Assembly: GCA_002425305.1 (NCBI GenBank)
Contig: DILZ01000012.1
Coordinates: 17,295 to 22,615, forward strand
DNA: 5,321 nt
Direction: 5' to 3'
Origin: Ruminococcaceae bacterium UBA5579
Lineage (GTDB): Bacteria; Bacillota; Clostridia; Oscillospirales; Ruminococcaceae
This document shows positions 1 through 5,321 of this stretch, in pieces. Within the stretch, counting starts at the first letter, position 1; each line of letters opens with the position of its first letter. The notes under the pieces were generated by a model, which was given only the letters and a program-made list of their open reading frames with translations, was not told where the DNA came from and did no database searches. The translations under genes and the position numbers were made by a program.

Positions 1-49
1 CTCCGCCAAACTCCAACCCGCCGCACTTTACTTTTTTTACTTTTCTCAC
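1..49 (-). CDS. ispG: 4-hydroxy-3-methylbut-2-enyl diphosphate synthase, N-terminus (partial)
   Basis: Iron-sulfur enzyme of the MEP pathway that converts methylerythritol cyclodiphosphate to HMBPP, the next-to-last step. Only the first 16 codons lie in the window, from a GTG at 49, reading MRKVKKVKCGGLEFGG. The pattern of basic residues, then VKCGGLEFGG, matches the start of IspG proteins, in which V-x-VG-x-V-x-IGG leads into a PI-x-VQSMTN motif that would lie just past the window edge. The GTG overlaps the rseP stop as GTGA and is preceded by GGAGG at 6 bases. ispG directly after rseP is the common order in Clostridia. The catalytic core and cluster cysteines are outside the window, so identity rests on the N-terminus and context. 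Confidence 0.8.
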   Translation of the reverse strand, partial: MRKVKKVKCGGLEFGG

Positions 50-1113
50 GCAAATCCTCCCGTAAACAGCTTGCGTATGTCTCCAAATGTCACAACGATC
101 ATCAAAACAAGCATAAGCGCCATTCCCACGGCGTGGATAGTACCCTCCACCTCGGGCTTTACGGGCTTACGGCGGATAAGCTCTATTAGCAGGAAAATGA
201 ACCTTGCGCCGTCAAGAGCAGGTATGGGCAGCAGGTTGAATACTCCGACATTAATTGTGATAAGCGCCACGATATACAGGATATCCGCCAGCGAATAATG
301 TTTCACCGCCTCGGTTATTACCGTACCCACACCGATAGGTCCGGACAGGTCATTCAAGCCGTACTTTCCGCGTATCATATCCACAAGCGTCATAACGATA
401 ACGCGCGCGGTAGAGCAGCTTTCGCGCCAGCTCTGCGAGATCACCGACCCGAATGTCTTTTCCTTAGCAAGGATAACAAGGTCAAAATGAAGGTCGGCAG
501 TACCGTCCTCCTTCTCCGTAGTGTAAAACTCAACATCGGGAACAGTGATGACCTCGCCGTTTCTCTTTATCCTGAAATCATAAACTAGATTGCCCTTTTC
601 ATTTCTGCGGTCACTGTTCAGCAGCTTGTAGCTTATATCTCTGTCGGTAAATATCGTCAGACCTTCGATGCTCAATATCTCGTCGCCCGGCATAAGATAC
701 TCGCTTGTAATGCTTTGCTCCTCAAACGAGTGTATGGTAGTGGACGGAATATACTCCATACTGCACACCATAACAAGCGAAACGATAAAACCGAGGATGA
801 GGTTCATAATAGGTCCGGCAAGTATAACTATCATTCGCTGCCACACCGGACGGGCGTTAAACGCTCTCGGGTTTCGCAGCTTTTCCTCCTCGGTCGCGCC
901 GCCGTCCTCTCCCTCAAACGCACAGAAACCGCCTATCGGTATGGCGCGCAGAGTATACTCCGTTTCCTTGCCCTTTTTACGAAGCAGCGCGGGTCCCATT
1001 CCCAGCGCAAATTCCTTAACATAGATACCGCACGCCTTGGCGGCGATAAAATGCCCGAACTCGTGCAGCAAAATGATAACGCAGAAAATCAGTATCGCAA
1101 TAACTATCGACAT
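46..1113 (-). CDS. rseP: Site-2-type intramembrane zinc metalloprotease (RseP/RasP family)
   Basis: Membrane protease of family M50B that cuts substrates within the lipid bilayer. Relatives cleave anti-sigma factors (RseA in E. coli, RsiW in Bacillus) and leftover signal peptides. The 355-residue protein has the expected plan. The first membrane segment (about 2-24) carries the zinc-binding HEFGH at 17-21, with E18 as catalytic base. A conserved loop, IPIGGFCAFEGED, spans 58-70. A second membrane segment lies at about 92-117. A single PDZ domain at roughly 130-200 includes GDEILSIEG at 143-151. Membrane segments follow at about 275-297 and 328-346, with LDG at 300-302 supplying the third zinc ligand D301. 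One PDZ domain is usual in Gram-positive members; E. coli RseP has two. The stop overlaps the ispG start (GTGA). The substrate in this organism cannot be told from the window. Confidence 0.95.
   Translation of the reverse strand: MSIVIAILIFCVIILLHEFGHFIAAKACGIYVKEFALGMGPALLRKKGKETEYTLRAIPIGGFCAFEGEDGGATEEEKLRNPRAFNARPVWQRMIVILAGPIMNLILGFIVSLVMVCSMEYIPSTTIHSFEEQSITSEYLMPGDEILSIEGLTIFTDRDISYKLLNSDRRNEKGNLVYDFRIKRNGEVITVPDVEFYTTEKEDGTADLHFDLVILAKEKTFGSVISQSWRESCSTARVIVMTLVDMIRGKYGLNDLSGPIGVGTVITEAVKHYSLADILYIVALITINVGVFNLLPIPALDGARFIFLLIELIRRKPVKPEVEGTIHAVGMALMLVLMIVVTFGDIRKLFTGGFA
56..60 (-). promoter_or_regulatory. Ribosome binding site of ispG
   Basis: GGAGG on the minus strand, inside the last codons of rseP and 6 bases before the GTG at 49. 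It is a strong site at ideal spacing and is the main evidence that the GTG is a true start. Confidence 0.8.
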
Positions 1114-1117
1114 ATTT

Positions 1118-1123
1118 CCTCCC
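1118..1123 (-). promoter_or_regulatory. Ribosome binding site of rseP
   Basis: GGGAGG on the minus strand in the 12-bp gap after dxr. The spacing to ATG 1113 is 4 bases, slightly short, but the match is strong and supports this start. Confidence 0.7.
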
Positions 1124-1125
1124 GA

Positions 1126-2274
1126 TTATTTGGAGTATCCGAATTTCTTTAGGACGAACTCCTCCGACGCTTTTTTGGTGCTTTTCAGCTCGTAAAGCGT
1201 GGGTTTAGCAATAAATTTTACGTTCTCCAACGCACCGCTCACGGCGTCGCCGATGTCCAAAAAGCGTATTTTATTCTCCAAAAACAGCCGAACGGCAGCC
1301 TCATTTGCGCAGTTCACCGCGCAGGGAGCGTTTCCGCCTTTGACTATCGCACGCTTTGCCGCAGCAAGGCACTCGAACGTGTCCTCGTCGGGCTTACCGA
1401 ACGTGAGCTGCTCCAGCTCCGTCAGCGAGAGCTTCTTCGCGGGGCACTCTATCCGCTCGGGGTACGTCAGCGCGTACTGTATAGGCAGCCTCATATCCGC
1501 ACTTCCAAGCTGAGCTATTACCGCGCCGTCCTCAAACTCCACCGCAGAATGGATTATGCTCTGCCGCTGAACAACTATTTCGATCTCATCGGGAGATGCG
1601 CCGAACAGCCACACCGCTTCGATAAGCTCCAGACCCTTATTCATCAGCGTGGCACTGTCGATGGTTATCTTCTCTCCCATATCCCAATTCGGGTGTTCCA
1701 AAGCCTGTTCCTTGGTCACGGCAGCAAGCTCCAAACGCGTTTTCCCGAAGAAAGGACCGCCGGATGCGGTGAGTATGATCTTTGAGAAACGGTTGTCGCC
1801 CGCGCCCTGCAAGCACTGAAATATCGCCGAATGTTCGCTGTCTATCGGGATAAGCTTTACTCCCGCGCGTTTTACCGCGTCTATTACAAGCGGACCACCC
1901 GATACCAGCGTTTCCTTGTTGGCAAGCGCGACGTCGTTCCCTGCCTTTATTGCGGAGAGCGTGGGCACAAGACCCGCCATTCCGACTATCGCGTTCACGA
2001 CCTTGCACTTTGGCAGCGCCGACACCTCGCAAAGCCCCTTTTCTCCTGCAAGCACCTTGATACTCGTATCGGAGAGCCGCTGCTTCAGATCGCCGTAAAA
2101 ATCCTCGTCAGCAATGACGACATATTCGGGCGAAAACTCGCGCGCCTGCTGCTCAAGCAGCTCGACGCCGCTGTTGGCGGACAAAGCCCTCACCTCTATA
2201 TTATGCGCCCTGCACACGTCTAATGTCTGCTTGCCTATTGAACCGGTAGAACCCAACAATATTATTTTATCCAT
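1126..2274 (-). CDS. dxr: 1-deoxy-D-xylulose 5-phosphate reductoisomerase
   Basis: Cytoplasmic, NADPH- and metal-dependent enzyme that rearranges and reduces DXP to 2-C-methyl-D-erythritol 4-phosphate, the committed step of the MEP isoprenoid pathway and the target of fosmidomycin. The product is 382 residues, a typical length. GSTGSIG at 8-14 is the NADPH-binding loop, and ALANKETLVSGG at 116-127 is conserved. IDSEH at 144-148 gives metal ligands D145 and E147. SGGPFFG starts at S171. HPNW at 194-197 supplies the active-site histidine and the flexible-loop tryptophan. MNKGLE at 211-216 gives N212, K213 and the third metal ligand E216. The spacing matches E. coli D150/E152/S186/H209/K228/E231. 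All catalytic residues seen are intact. The gene comes after the hairpin that follows cdsA and is 12 bp ahead of rseP. Confidence 0.98.
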   Translation of the reverse strand: MDKIILLGSTGSIGKQTLDVCRAHNIEVRALSANSGVELLEQQAREFSPEYVVIADEDFYGDLKQRLSDTSIKVLAGEKGLCEVSALPKCKVVNAIVGMAGLVPTLSAIKAGNDVALANKETLVSGGPLVIDAVKRAGVKLIPIDSEHSAIFQCLQGAGDNRFSKIILTASGGPFFGKTRLELAAVTKEQALEHPNWDMGEKITIDSATLMNKGLELIEAVWLFGASPDEIEIVVQRQSIIHSAVEFEDGAVIAQLGSADMRLPIQYALTYPERIECPAKKLSLTELEQLTFGKPDEDTFECLAAAKRAIVKGGNAPCAVNCANEAAVRLFLENKIRFLDIGDAVSGALENVKFIAKPTLYELKSTKKASEEFVLKKFGYSK

Positions 2275-2279
2275 AATTA

Positions 2280-2283
2280 CCTC
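2280..2283 (-). promoter_or_regulatory. Ribosome binding site of dxr
   Basis: GAGG on the minus strand, 5 bases before the dxr ATG at 2274. It is of moderate strength but well spaced. I see no convincing -35/-10 promoter pair in the short stretch between the terminator and this site. Confidence 0.65.
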
Positions 2284-2315
2284 GTTTACCGAATGTTAAC
2301 ACATATTCCCTAATC

Positions 2316-2346
2316 AAAAAATCACCCATTCGGATTGGCGAATGGG
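2316..2346 (-). terminator. Probable intrinsic terminator between cdsA and dxr
   Basis: Read on the minus strand, CCCATTCG (2346-2339), a 6-base loop CCAATC and CGAATGGG (2332-2325) form a perfect 8-bp stem. TGA and then six T (2321-2316) follow. The hairpin begins 12 bases after the cdsA stop, and its T-run lies only on the minus-strand side, so it fits termination in the direction of the genes. The stem is short, the T-run is interrupted from the stem by three bases, and dxr starts only 41 bases further on. It could therefore be leaky, or act as an attenuator or RNA-processing site. Confidence 0.65.
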
Positions 2347-2358
2347 AAGGTTTCATAA

Positions 2359-3189
2359 TTAAACCGACGGCGACAGATATGAAAACACAACATAAACAAA
2401 CGGTGCTACAAACAACACGCTGTCAAACCTGTCAAGTATCCCGCCGTGACCGGGCATAACATTTCCAAAATCCTTGACGTCATACTGCCTCTTTATAACG
2501 GACGCGGAAAGGTCGCCCAAAACCCCCATAACGGAAGCGGCCATTCCAACGGGAATAATTACAGCATAGTTCATCTTGATCGTGCTTGGAAGCAGGTTGT
2601 TGTATACAAGCGCCTGTACGGTAACCGCGACGCCAACTGTAAGTATTCCTCCTATCAATCCCTCAACAGTCTTTTTCGGACTGATTTCGGGGCATAGCTT
2701 GTGCTTTCCAAGAAACGTTCCCACAAAGAACGCTCCCGAATCTCCGAGCCACGCGCAAAACAGCAGATAAACAAGCAGATAAACGCCGGGTAGATATTCC
2801 GCGTACACATATCTTGTGGACAAAATACAGCTCATAGCCATCGGGATAACAAACGTTGCCGCTCCGCAGCACGAGATCTCAACAAAAGTTGTCTTCTTGT
2901 GCCCAAACAGCATAGCGCACACCAAAGTCATCACCAATGTGAGAAAAGCCAAAAATCTGTAGGGTCTAAAATCATCGACAACAAAAAGCGGTATCTCTCC
3001 GAACGCGAACGCCACGCAAAACCACGTGATAAACTTGTGCTTGTCGCACCGCACAGCGTGAATAAGCTCCCACACGCCTATCGCCGAAAACACCGACAAC
3101 AACCCCAGATAAATGTAGAAGTTATCCAATATCAGAGCAGTAATGCCCACAACGCATCCAACAAGCGCGGATATTATTCGTTTCAGCAT
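2359..3189 (-). CDS. cdsA: Phosphatidate cytidylyltransferase (CDP-diacylglycerol synthase)
   Basis: Integral membrane enzyme that joins phosphatidate and CTP to give CDP-diacylglycerol, the branch-point precursor of membrane phospholipids. The 276-residue protein is mostly hydrophobic, with several membrane segments (roughly 5-40, 52-70, 78-96, 105-123, 135-158, 178-200, 208-225 and 258-272). WLGDSGAFFVG at 147-157 and the following SPKKTVEG at 170-177 are conserved active-site stretches. The family signature runs from S230 to D256, including IKRQYDVKDFG, the PGHGG segment and LDRFD at 252-256, whose acidic residues bind metal. Length is typical. A weak site, GGAAAGAG, lies 6 bases before the ATG, 21 bp after uppS. 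The gene is followed by a hairpin and T-run, so transcription may end partly or fully here. Confidence 0.96.
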   Translation of the reverse strand: MLKRIISALVGCVVGITALILDNFYIYLGLLSVFSAIGVWELIHAVRCDKHKFITWFCVAFAFGEIPLFVVDDFRPYRFLAFLTLVMTLVCAMLFGHKKTTFVEISCCGAATFVIPMAMSCILSTRYVYAEYLPGVYLLVYLLFCAWLGDSGAFFVGTFLGKHKLCPEISPKKTVEGLIGGILTVGVAVTVQALVYNNLLPSTIKMNYAVIIPVGMAASVMGVLGDLSASVIKRQYDVKDFGNVMPGHGGILDRFDSVLFVAPFVYVVFSYLSPSV

Positions 3190-3210
3190 AAGCGTCTCTT
3201 TCCGACCGGA

Positions 3211-3915
3211 TTACACTCCGCCAAACCTGCGGGAACGCCCCGCAAATTCCTTAATCGCATGTTCCAGGTCTTTTTTCTTAAAATCGGGCCAAAGCACATC
3301 CATAAACACAAACTCCGCATATGCCGCCTGCCATATCAGGAAGTTCGACAGGCGCTGCTCTCCGCTTGGCCTTATCACCAGATCAAGCGGCGGAAACTCA
3401 CGCGTGTACAGCACGTTCTCGATAAGCTCTTCGGTTATATCCTCCGGCTCAAGCTCGCCCGAAACGCACTTTTCGGCAAGTTTCCTTGCGCAGTTCGCTA
3501 TCTCGGCTCTTCCGCCGTAGTTCAGTGCCACGCCTGCGATAAATTCGTTGTTTTCCTTGGAGGTGTCCATAATATCAAGCAGTTCTACGCGGATATCATC
3601 TTCAAACGCGGAAAGATCGCCGATAAAAACAAAGCGGACGTTTTCCTTAGCCATCGCGCGTATGTCCTTGATATACTGCCGCAAAAGGTTCATTATCCCC
3701 TTTACCTCGTCCTCGGGACGCTTCCAATTCTCCGTGGAAAACGCATAAAAAGTCGCCGCGCGAACGCCAAACTCCCGACACCAATTTATCGTTTTCTTAA
3801 ACACCGACGCGCCCTGCTTATGTCCGAAATTCCGCGGCATTGCGCGTTTTTTTGCCCAACGCCCGTTTCCGTCCATAATAAAGCCAATGTGCTGCGGCAT
3901 ATCCGATCGTTCCAT
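3211..3915 (-). CDS. uppS: Undecaprenyl diphosphate synthase (cis-prenyltransferase)
   Basis: Adds isopentenyl diphosphate units in cis configuration to farnesyl diphosphate, giving the C55 lipid that carries cell-wall precursors across the membrane. The enzyme is cytosolic and membrane-associated. The 234-residue protein has all the family signatures. MDGNGRW at 14-20 includes the catalytic aspartate D15, GHKQG at 31-35 follows, and FSTENWKRP at 59-67 is the substrate-loop motif. Near the C-terminus IRPSGEQRLSNFLIWQ at 181-196 has the diphosphate-binding R182, R188 and S190. E201 corresponds to the magnesium-binding E213 of the E. coli enzyme. The N-terminus is short, starting only about 14 residues before the catalytic aspartate. 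The ATG overlaps the frr stop as TAATG and has no good ribosome binding site of its own (the nearest AAGGA is 15 bases away), which suggests translational coupling. ATG 3900 is a less likely alternative. Confidence 0.97.
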   Translation of the reverse strand: MERSDMPQHIGFIMDGNGRWAKKRAMPRNFGHKQGASVFKKTINWCREFGVRAATFYAFSTENWKRPEDEVKGIMNLLRQYIKDIRAMAKENVRFVFIGDLSAFEDDIRVELLDIMDTSKENNEFIAGVALNYGGRAEIANCARKLAEKCVSGELEPEDITEELIENVLYTREFPPLDLVIRPSGEQRLSNFLIWQAAYAEFVFMDVLWPDFKKKDLEHAIKEFAGRSRRFGGV

Positions 3916-4469
3916 TAAATAGCCATTATTTCCTTATTTTTTTCCTCGCCGATCTTGTCTATCTTTTCAACAAACTTGTCGGTGAGCTTCTGAACGTCCT
4001 TTTCGCCCTCTTTAACATCGTCCTCGGTGATCTCGTTCGCCTTTTTCTTTGCCTTTATCTTATCCATAGCGTCACGGCGAACGTTACGCACAGCGACCTT
4101 GCTCTCCTCGCAAATCTTGCTGACCTGCTTGCAAAGTTCCTTACGTCTGTCCTCGGTAAGCTGCGGGAAAGTAATTCTCAGCACTCTGCCGTCGTTCGCG
4201 GGATTGATACCGAGATCGCTTGCCTGAATAGCCTTTTCAATGGGCTTCAGCTGCGAAGCGTCATACGGCTGGACCACAAGTATTCTCGCCTCTGCAACGG
4301 AGATGCTTGCCATCTGATTTATCGGCGTGGGCGCGCCGTAATAATCGACCGTGATCTTATCAAGCACCGTGGGGTTGGCTCTGCCAGCTCGGATAGTGCC
4401 AAGCTCGCTTTCGAGAGCGTTTATGCACTTGCCCATTCTCTCTTTTGTATTATCAAGGACTTCTTTCAT
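3915..4469 (-). CDS. frr: Ribosome recycling factor
   Basis: Cytoplasmic factor that, with EF-G, splits the post-termination ribosome so that its subunits can be reused. The product is 184 residues from the chosen ATG, close to the usual 185. It shows the RRF pattern throughout: TIRAGRANP near residues 25-33, DYYGAPTPINQMAS near 42-55, LVVQPYD, DGRVLRITFPQLTEDRRKEL, and the conserved VAVRNVRRDA helix in the C-terminal half. The rest of that half is lysine- and glutamate-rich and helical, as expected for the three-helix bundle. The frame stays open seven codons further up to a TTG at 4490. ATG 4469 is preferred because GGAGA lies 6 bases before it and the protein then begins like the Bacillus RRF (MKEVL against MSKEVL). 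The stop codon overlaps the uppS start by one base (TAATG). Confidence 0.96.
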   Translation of the reverse strand: MKEVLDNTKERMGKCINALESELGTIRAGRANPTVLDKITVDYYGAPTPINQMASISVAEARILVVQPYDASQLKPIEKAIQASDLGINPANDGRVLRITFPQLTEDRRKELCKQVSKICEESKVAVRNVRRDAMDKIKAKKKANEITEDDVKEGEKDVQKLTDKFVEKIDKIGEEKNKEIMAI

Positions 4470-4475
4470 AATCAT

Positions 4476-4480
4476 TCTCC
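4476..4480 (-). promoter_or_regulatory. Ribosome binding site that decides the frr start
   Basis: GGAGA on the minus strand, 6 bases before ATG 4469. The in-frame ATG at 4475 directly abuts this site and the TTG at 4490 lies before it, so neither could use it. This fixes the frr start at 4469. Confidence 0.8.
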
Positions 4481-4495
4481 AATCTGACAATAAAA

Positions 4496-5236
4496 TTAAG
4501 CGTTTTCTTTAGGTTTGTGTCTTGTGACAAGCGTTCCGACCTGCTTTCCCATAACCGCGTCATAAATGTTGTCGGGACGGCTGAGGTCAAAAACGATTAT
4601 CGGTATATTGTTGTCGGTGCTTATCGAAGCCGCCGCGCCGTCCATTACCTGAAGACGCTTTACAAGCACGTCGTGATGAGTGATAACGTCATACTTTACA
4701 GCGTCCGAGAACTTTTTGGGGTCTTTATCGTAAATACCGTCGACCATAGTCGCTTTCAATATCACGTCCGCCTTAAGCTCTGCCGCACGCAGCGCCGCCG
4801 CACTGTCTGTTGAGAAGAACGGGTTGCCCGTGCCGCACCCGAAAATGACGATCCTGCCCTTTTCCATATGGCGCAACGCCTTGCCGAGAATAAACGGCTC
4901 CGCGACCTGCTGCATAGTAATGGCGGTCTGAACACGAACGGTAGCGCCCAAGCCCTCAAGAACATCCGCAACCGCAAGAGCGTTCATCGTTGTCGCAAGC
5001 ATACCGATATGGTCGCCGCGCGCACGGTCGGAGGTCTTTTCATCGCGTCCTCTCCAGAAGTTGCCGCCACCTACTACGATACCTATCTGCGCACCCGCGT
5101 CGGCAGTTTTTTTGATGCTCGAGCAAATGTTCTCGATAGCCGGGAAATCAAGACCCATATCCTTTTTTCCAGCCAGAGCCTCTCCGCTGAGCTTAAGAAG
5201 CACACGCCCGTACTTCGGCTTTTCTAAATCACTCAT
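4496..5236 (-). CDS. pyrH: UMP kinase (uridylate kinase)
   Basis: Cytoplasmic kinase that phosphorylates UMP to UDP with ATP, the step feeding all UTP and CTP synthesis. The 246-residue product has the full bacterial UMP kinase pattern of the amino acid kinase superfamily. KLSGEAL at residues 15-21 is the N-terminal phosphate-binding motif. VVGGGNFWRG at 54-63 is the glycine-rich loop. GDHIGMLAT at 74-82 contains the conserved UMP-site aspartate (D75). GTGNPFFSTD at 135-144 is followed by ATMVDGIYDKDP at 162-173. Length fits the family (about 240). The ATG is supported by GGAGG 7 bases upstream. This bacterial type is hexameric and usually activated by GTP and inhibited by UTP, which is known for the family and not visible here. 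A small departure is Cys at 134, where Ala or Gly is more usual. It is followed 26 bp later by frr. Confidence 0.97.
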   Translation of the reverse strand: MSDLEKPKYGRVLLKLSGEALAGKKDMGLDFPAIENICSSIKKTADAGAQIGIVVGGGNFWRGRDEKTSDRARGDHIGMLATTMNALAVADVLEGLGATVRVQTAITMQQVAEPFILGKALRHMEKGRIVIFGCGTGNPFFSTDSAAALRAAELKADVILKATMVDGIYDKDPKKFSDAVKYDVITHHDVLVKRLQVMDGAAASISTDNNIPIIVFDLSRPDNIYDAVMGKQVGTLVTRHKPKENA

Positions 5237-5243
5237 CGCTTTA

Positions 5244-5248
5244 CCTCC
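5244..5248 (-). promoter_or_regulatory. Ribosome binding site of pyrH
   Basis: GGAGG on the minus strand, 7 bases before the pyrH ATG at 5236. It is a near-perfect Shine-Dalgarno sequence and supports that start. Confidence 0.8.
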
Positions 5249-5254
5249 ATAAGA

Positions 5255-5321
5255 TCAATAATCAAGTACACGAATTCTCGCCGCTATGTCCGCGCCGTCC
5301 GATACCTTAAGGCACGCATCG
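5255..5321 (-). CDS. C-terminal end of an unidentified gene upstream of pyrH (partial)
   Basis: Only the last 22 codons are in the window. The frame beginning at 5320 is open up to a TGA at 5257-5255 and encodes a tail that ends in ADIAARIRVLDY. The other two minus-strand frames close early, and the stop lies 18 bp before pyrH with a good ribosome binding site between, as expected for an operon neighbour. The usual gene here in Firmicutes is tsf (elongation factor Ts), but this tail does not look like an EF-Ts C-terminus. The ending resembles the last strand of an ACT-type domain, as in homoserine dehydrogenase, but that is a weak guess from very few residues. That a gene is present is fairly likely; its identity is unknown. 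Confidence 0.5.
   Translation of the reverse strand, partial: DACLKVSDGADIAARIRVLDY

Noticed and set aside
715..1152. A 145-codon plus-strand open frame opposite the N-terminal half of rseP.
   Set aside because: It is antisense to strongly conserved rseP sequence including HEFGH, has no domain pattern and no supporting start signals.
1637..2032. A 131-codon minus-strand frame inside dxr.
   Set aside because: It is an out-of-frame shadow of dxr, in the region coding for the metal-binding and active-site motifs. The product is arginine- and glycine-rich with no family resemblance.
1831..2223. A 130-codon plus-strand frame opposite the N-terminal part of dxr.
   Set aside because: It is antisense to the NADPH-binding region of dxr and shows no domain or plausible independent expression signals.
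2275..2315. A possible promoter for dxr, with TTGATT as -35 in the terminator T-run.
   Set aside because: At 17 bases spacing the would-be -10 is ATTCGG, which is a poor match. Other spacings give nothing convincing, so no promoter is called.
2899..3918. A 339-codon open frame on the plus strand, the longest antisense frame in the window.
   Set aside because: It lies wholly opposite uppS and part of cdsA, both of which are unmistakable. The product is rich in His, Lys and Arg with no recognisable domain, as expected when codons of a real gene are read backwards.
1..5321. Mobile elements, CRISPR repeats, tRNA genes, riboswitches, or a new multi-gene system.
   Set aside because: Nearly the whole window is covered by conserved genes in one orientation with short gaps. 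No transposase, repeat array, long inverted repeat or large structured leader is visible.

Overview
The window is an ordinary but well-preserved housekeeping cluster, with every gene on the minus strand and transcription running from high to low coordinates. In transcription order: the tail of an unidentified gene (5321-5255), pyrH (UMP kinase), frr (ribosome recycling factor), uppS (undecaprenyl diphosphate synthase), cdsA (CDP-diacylglycerol synthase), dxr (DXP reductoisomerase), rseP (site-2 membrane metalloprotease) and the first 16 codons of ispG (HMBPP synthase), cut by the left edge. The order pyrH-frr-uppS-cdsA-dxr-rseP-ispG is the classical arrangement in Firmicutes, especially Clostridia. 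Protein features (an RRF very like that of Bacillus, a RseP with a single PDZ domain and an early HEFGH motif) and the strong GGAGG ribosome binding sites agree. The moderate GC content suggests a gut-type clostridium, possibly of the Oscillospirales/Ruminococcaceae, but that placement is inference.

Layout: the genes are tightly packed. Gaps are 18 bp (upstream gene to pyrH), 26 bp (pyrH to frr), a 1-base TAATG overlap (frr/uppS), 21 bp (uppS to cdsA), 84 bp (cdsA to dxr), 12 bp (dxr to rseP) and a 4-base GTGA overlap (rseP/ispG). The only intergenic space of any size, 2275-2358, holds a GC-rich hairpin followed by six T on the coding strand. This looks like an intrinsic terminator and may divide the cluster into pyrH-frr-uppS-cdsA and dxr-rseP-ispG.

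How the genes work together: pyrH and frr serve pyrimidine nucleotide supply and ribosome recycling. dxr and ispG are steps of the MEP pathway that makes isoprenoid precursors. uppS polymerises those precursors into the C55 lipid carrier for cell-wall synthesis. cdsA makes the activated phospholipid precursor, and rseP is an intramembrane protease linked to envelope signalling. The cluster therefore joins translation and nucleotide functions with envelope-lipid synthesis.

I found no mobile element, CRISPR array, tRNA or rRNA gene, and no sign of a new biological system. The points worth a second look are the internal terminator, the unidentified gene that occupies the usual place of tsf, and translation starts that need correcting or rely on coupling.
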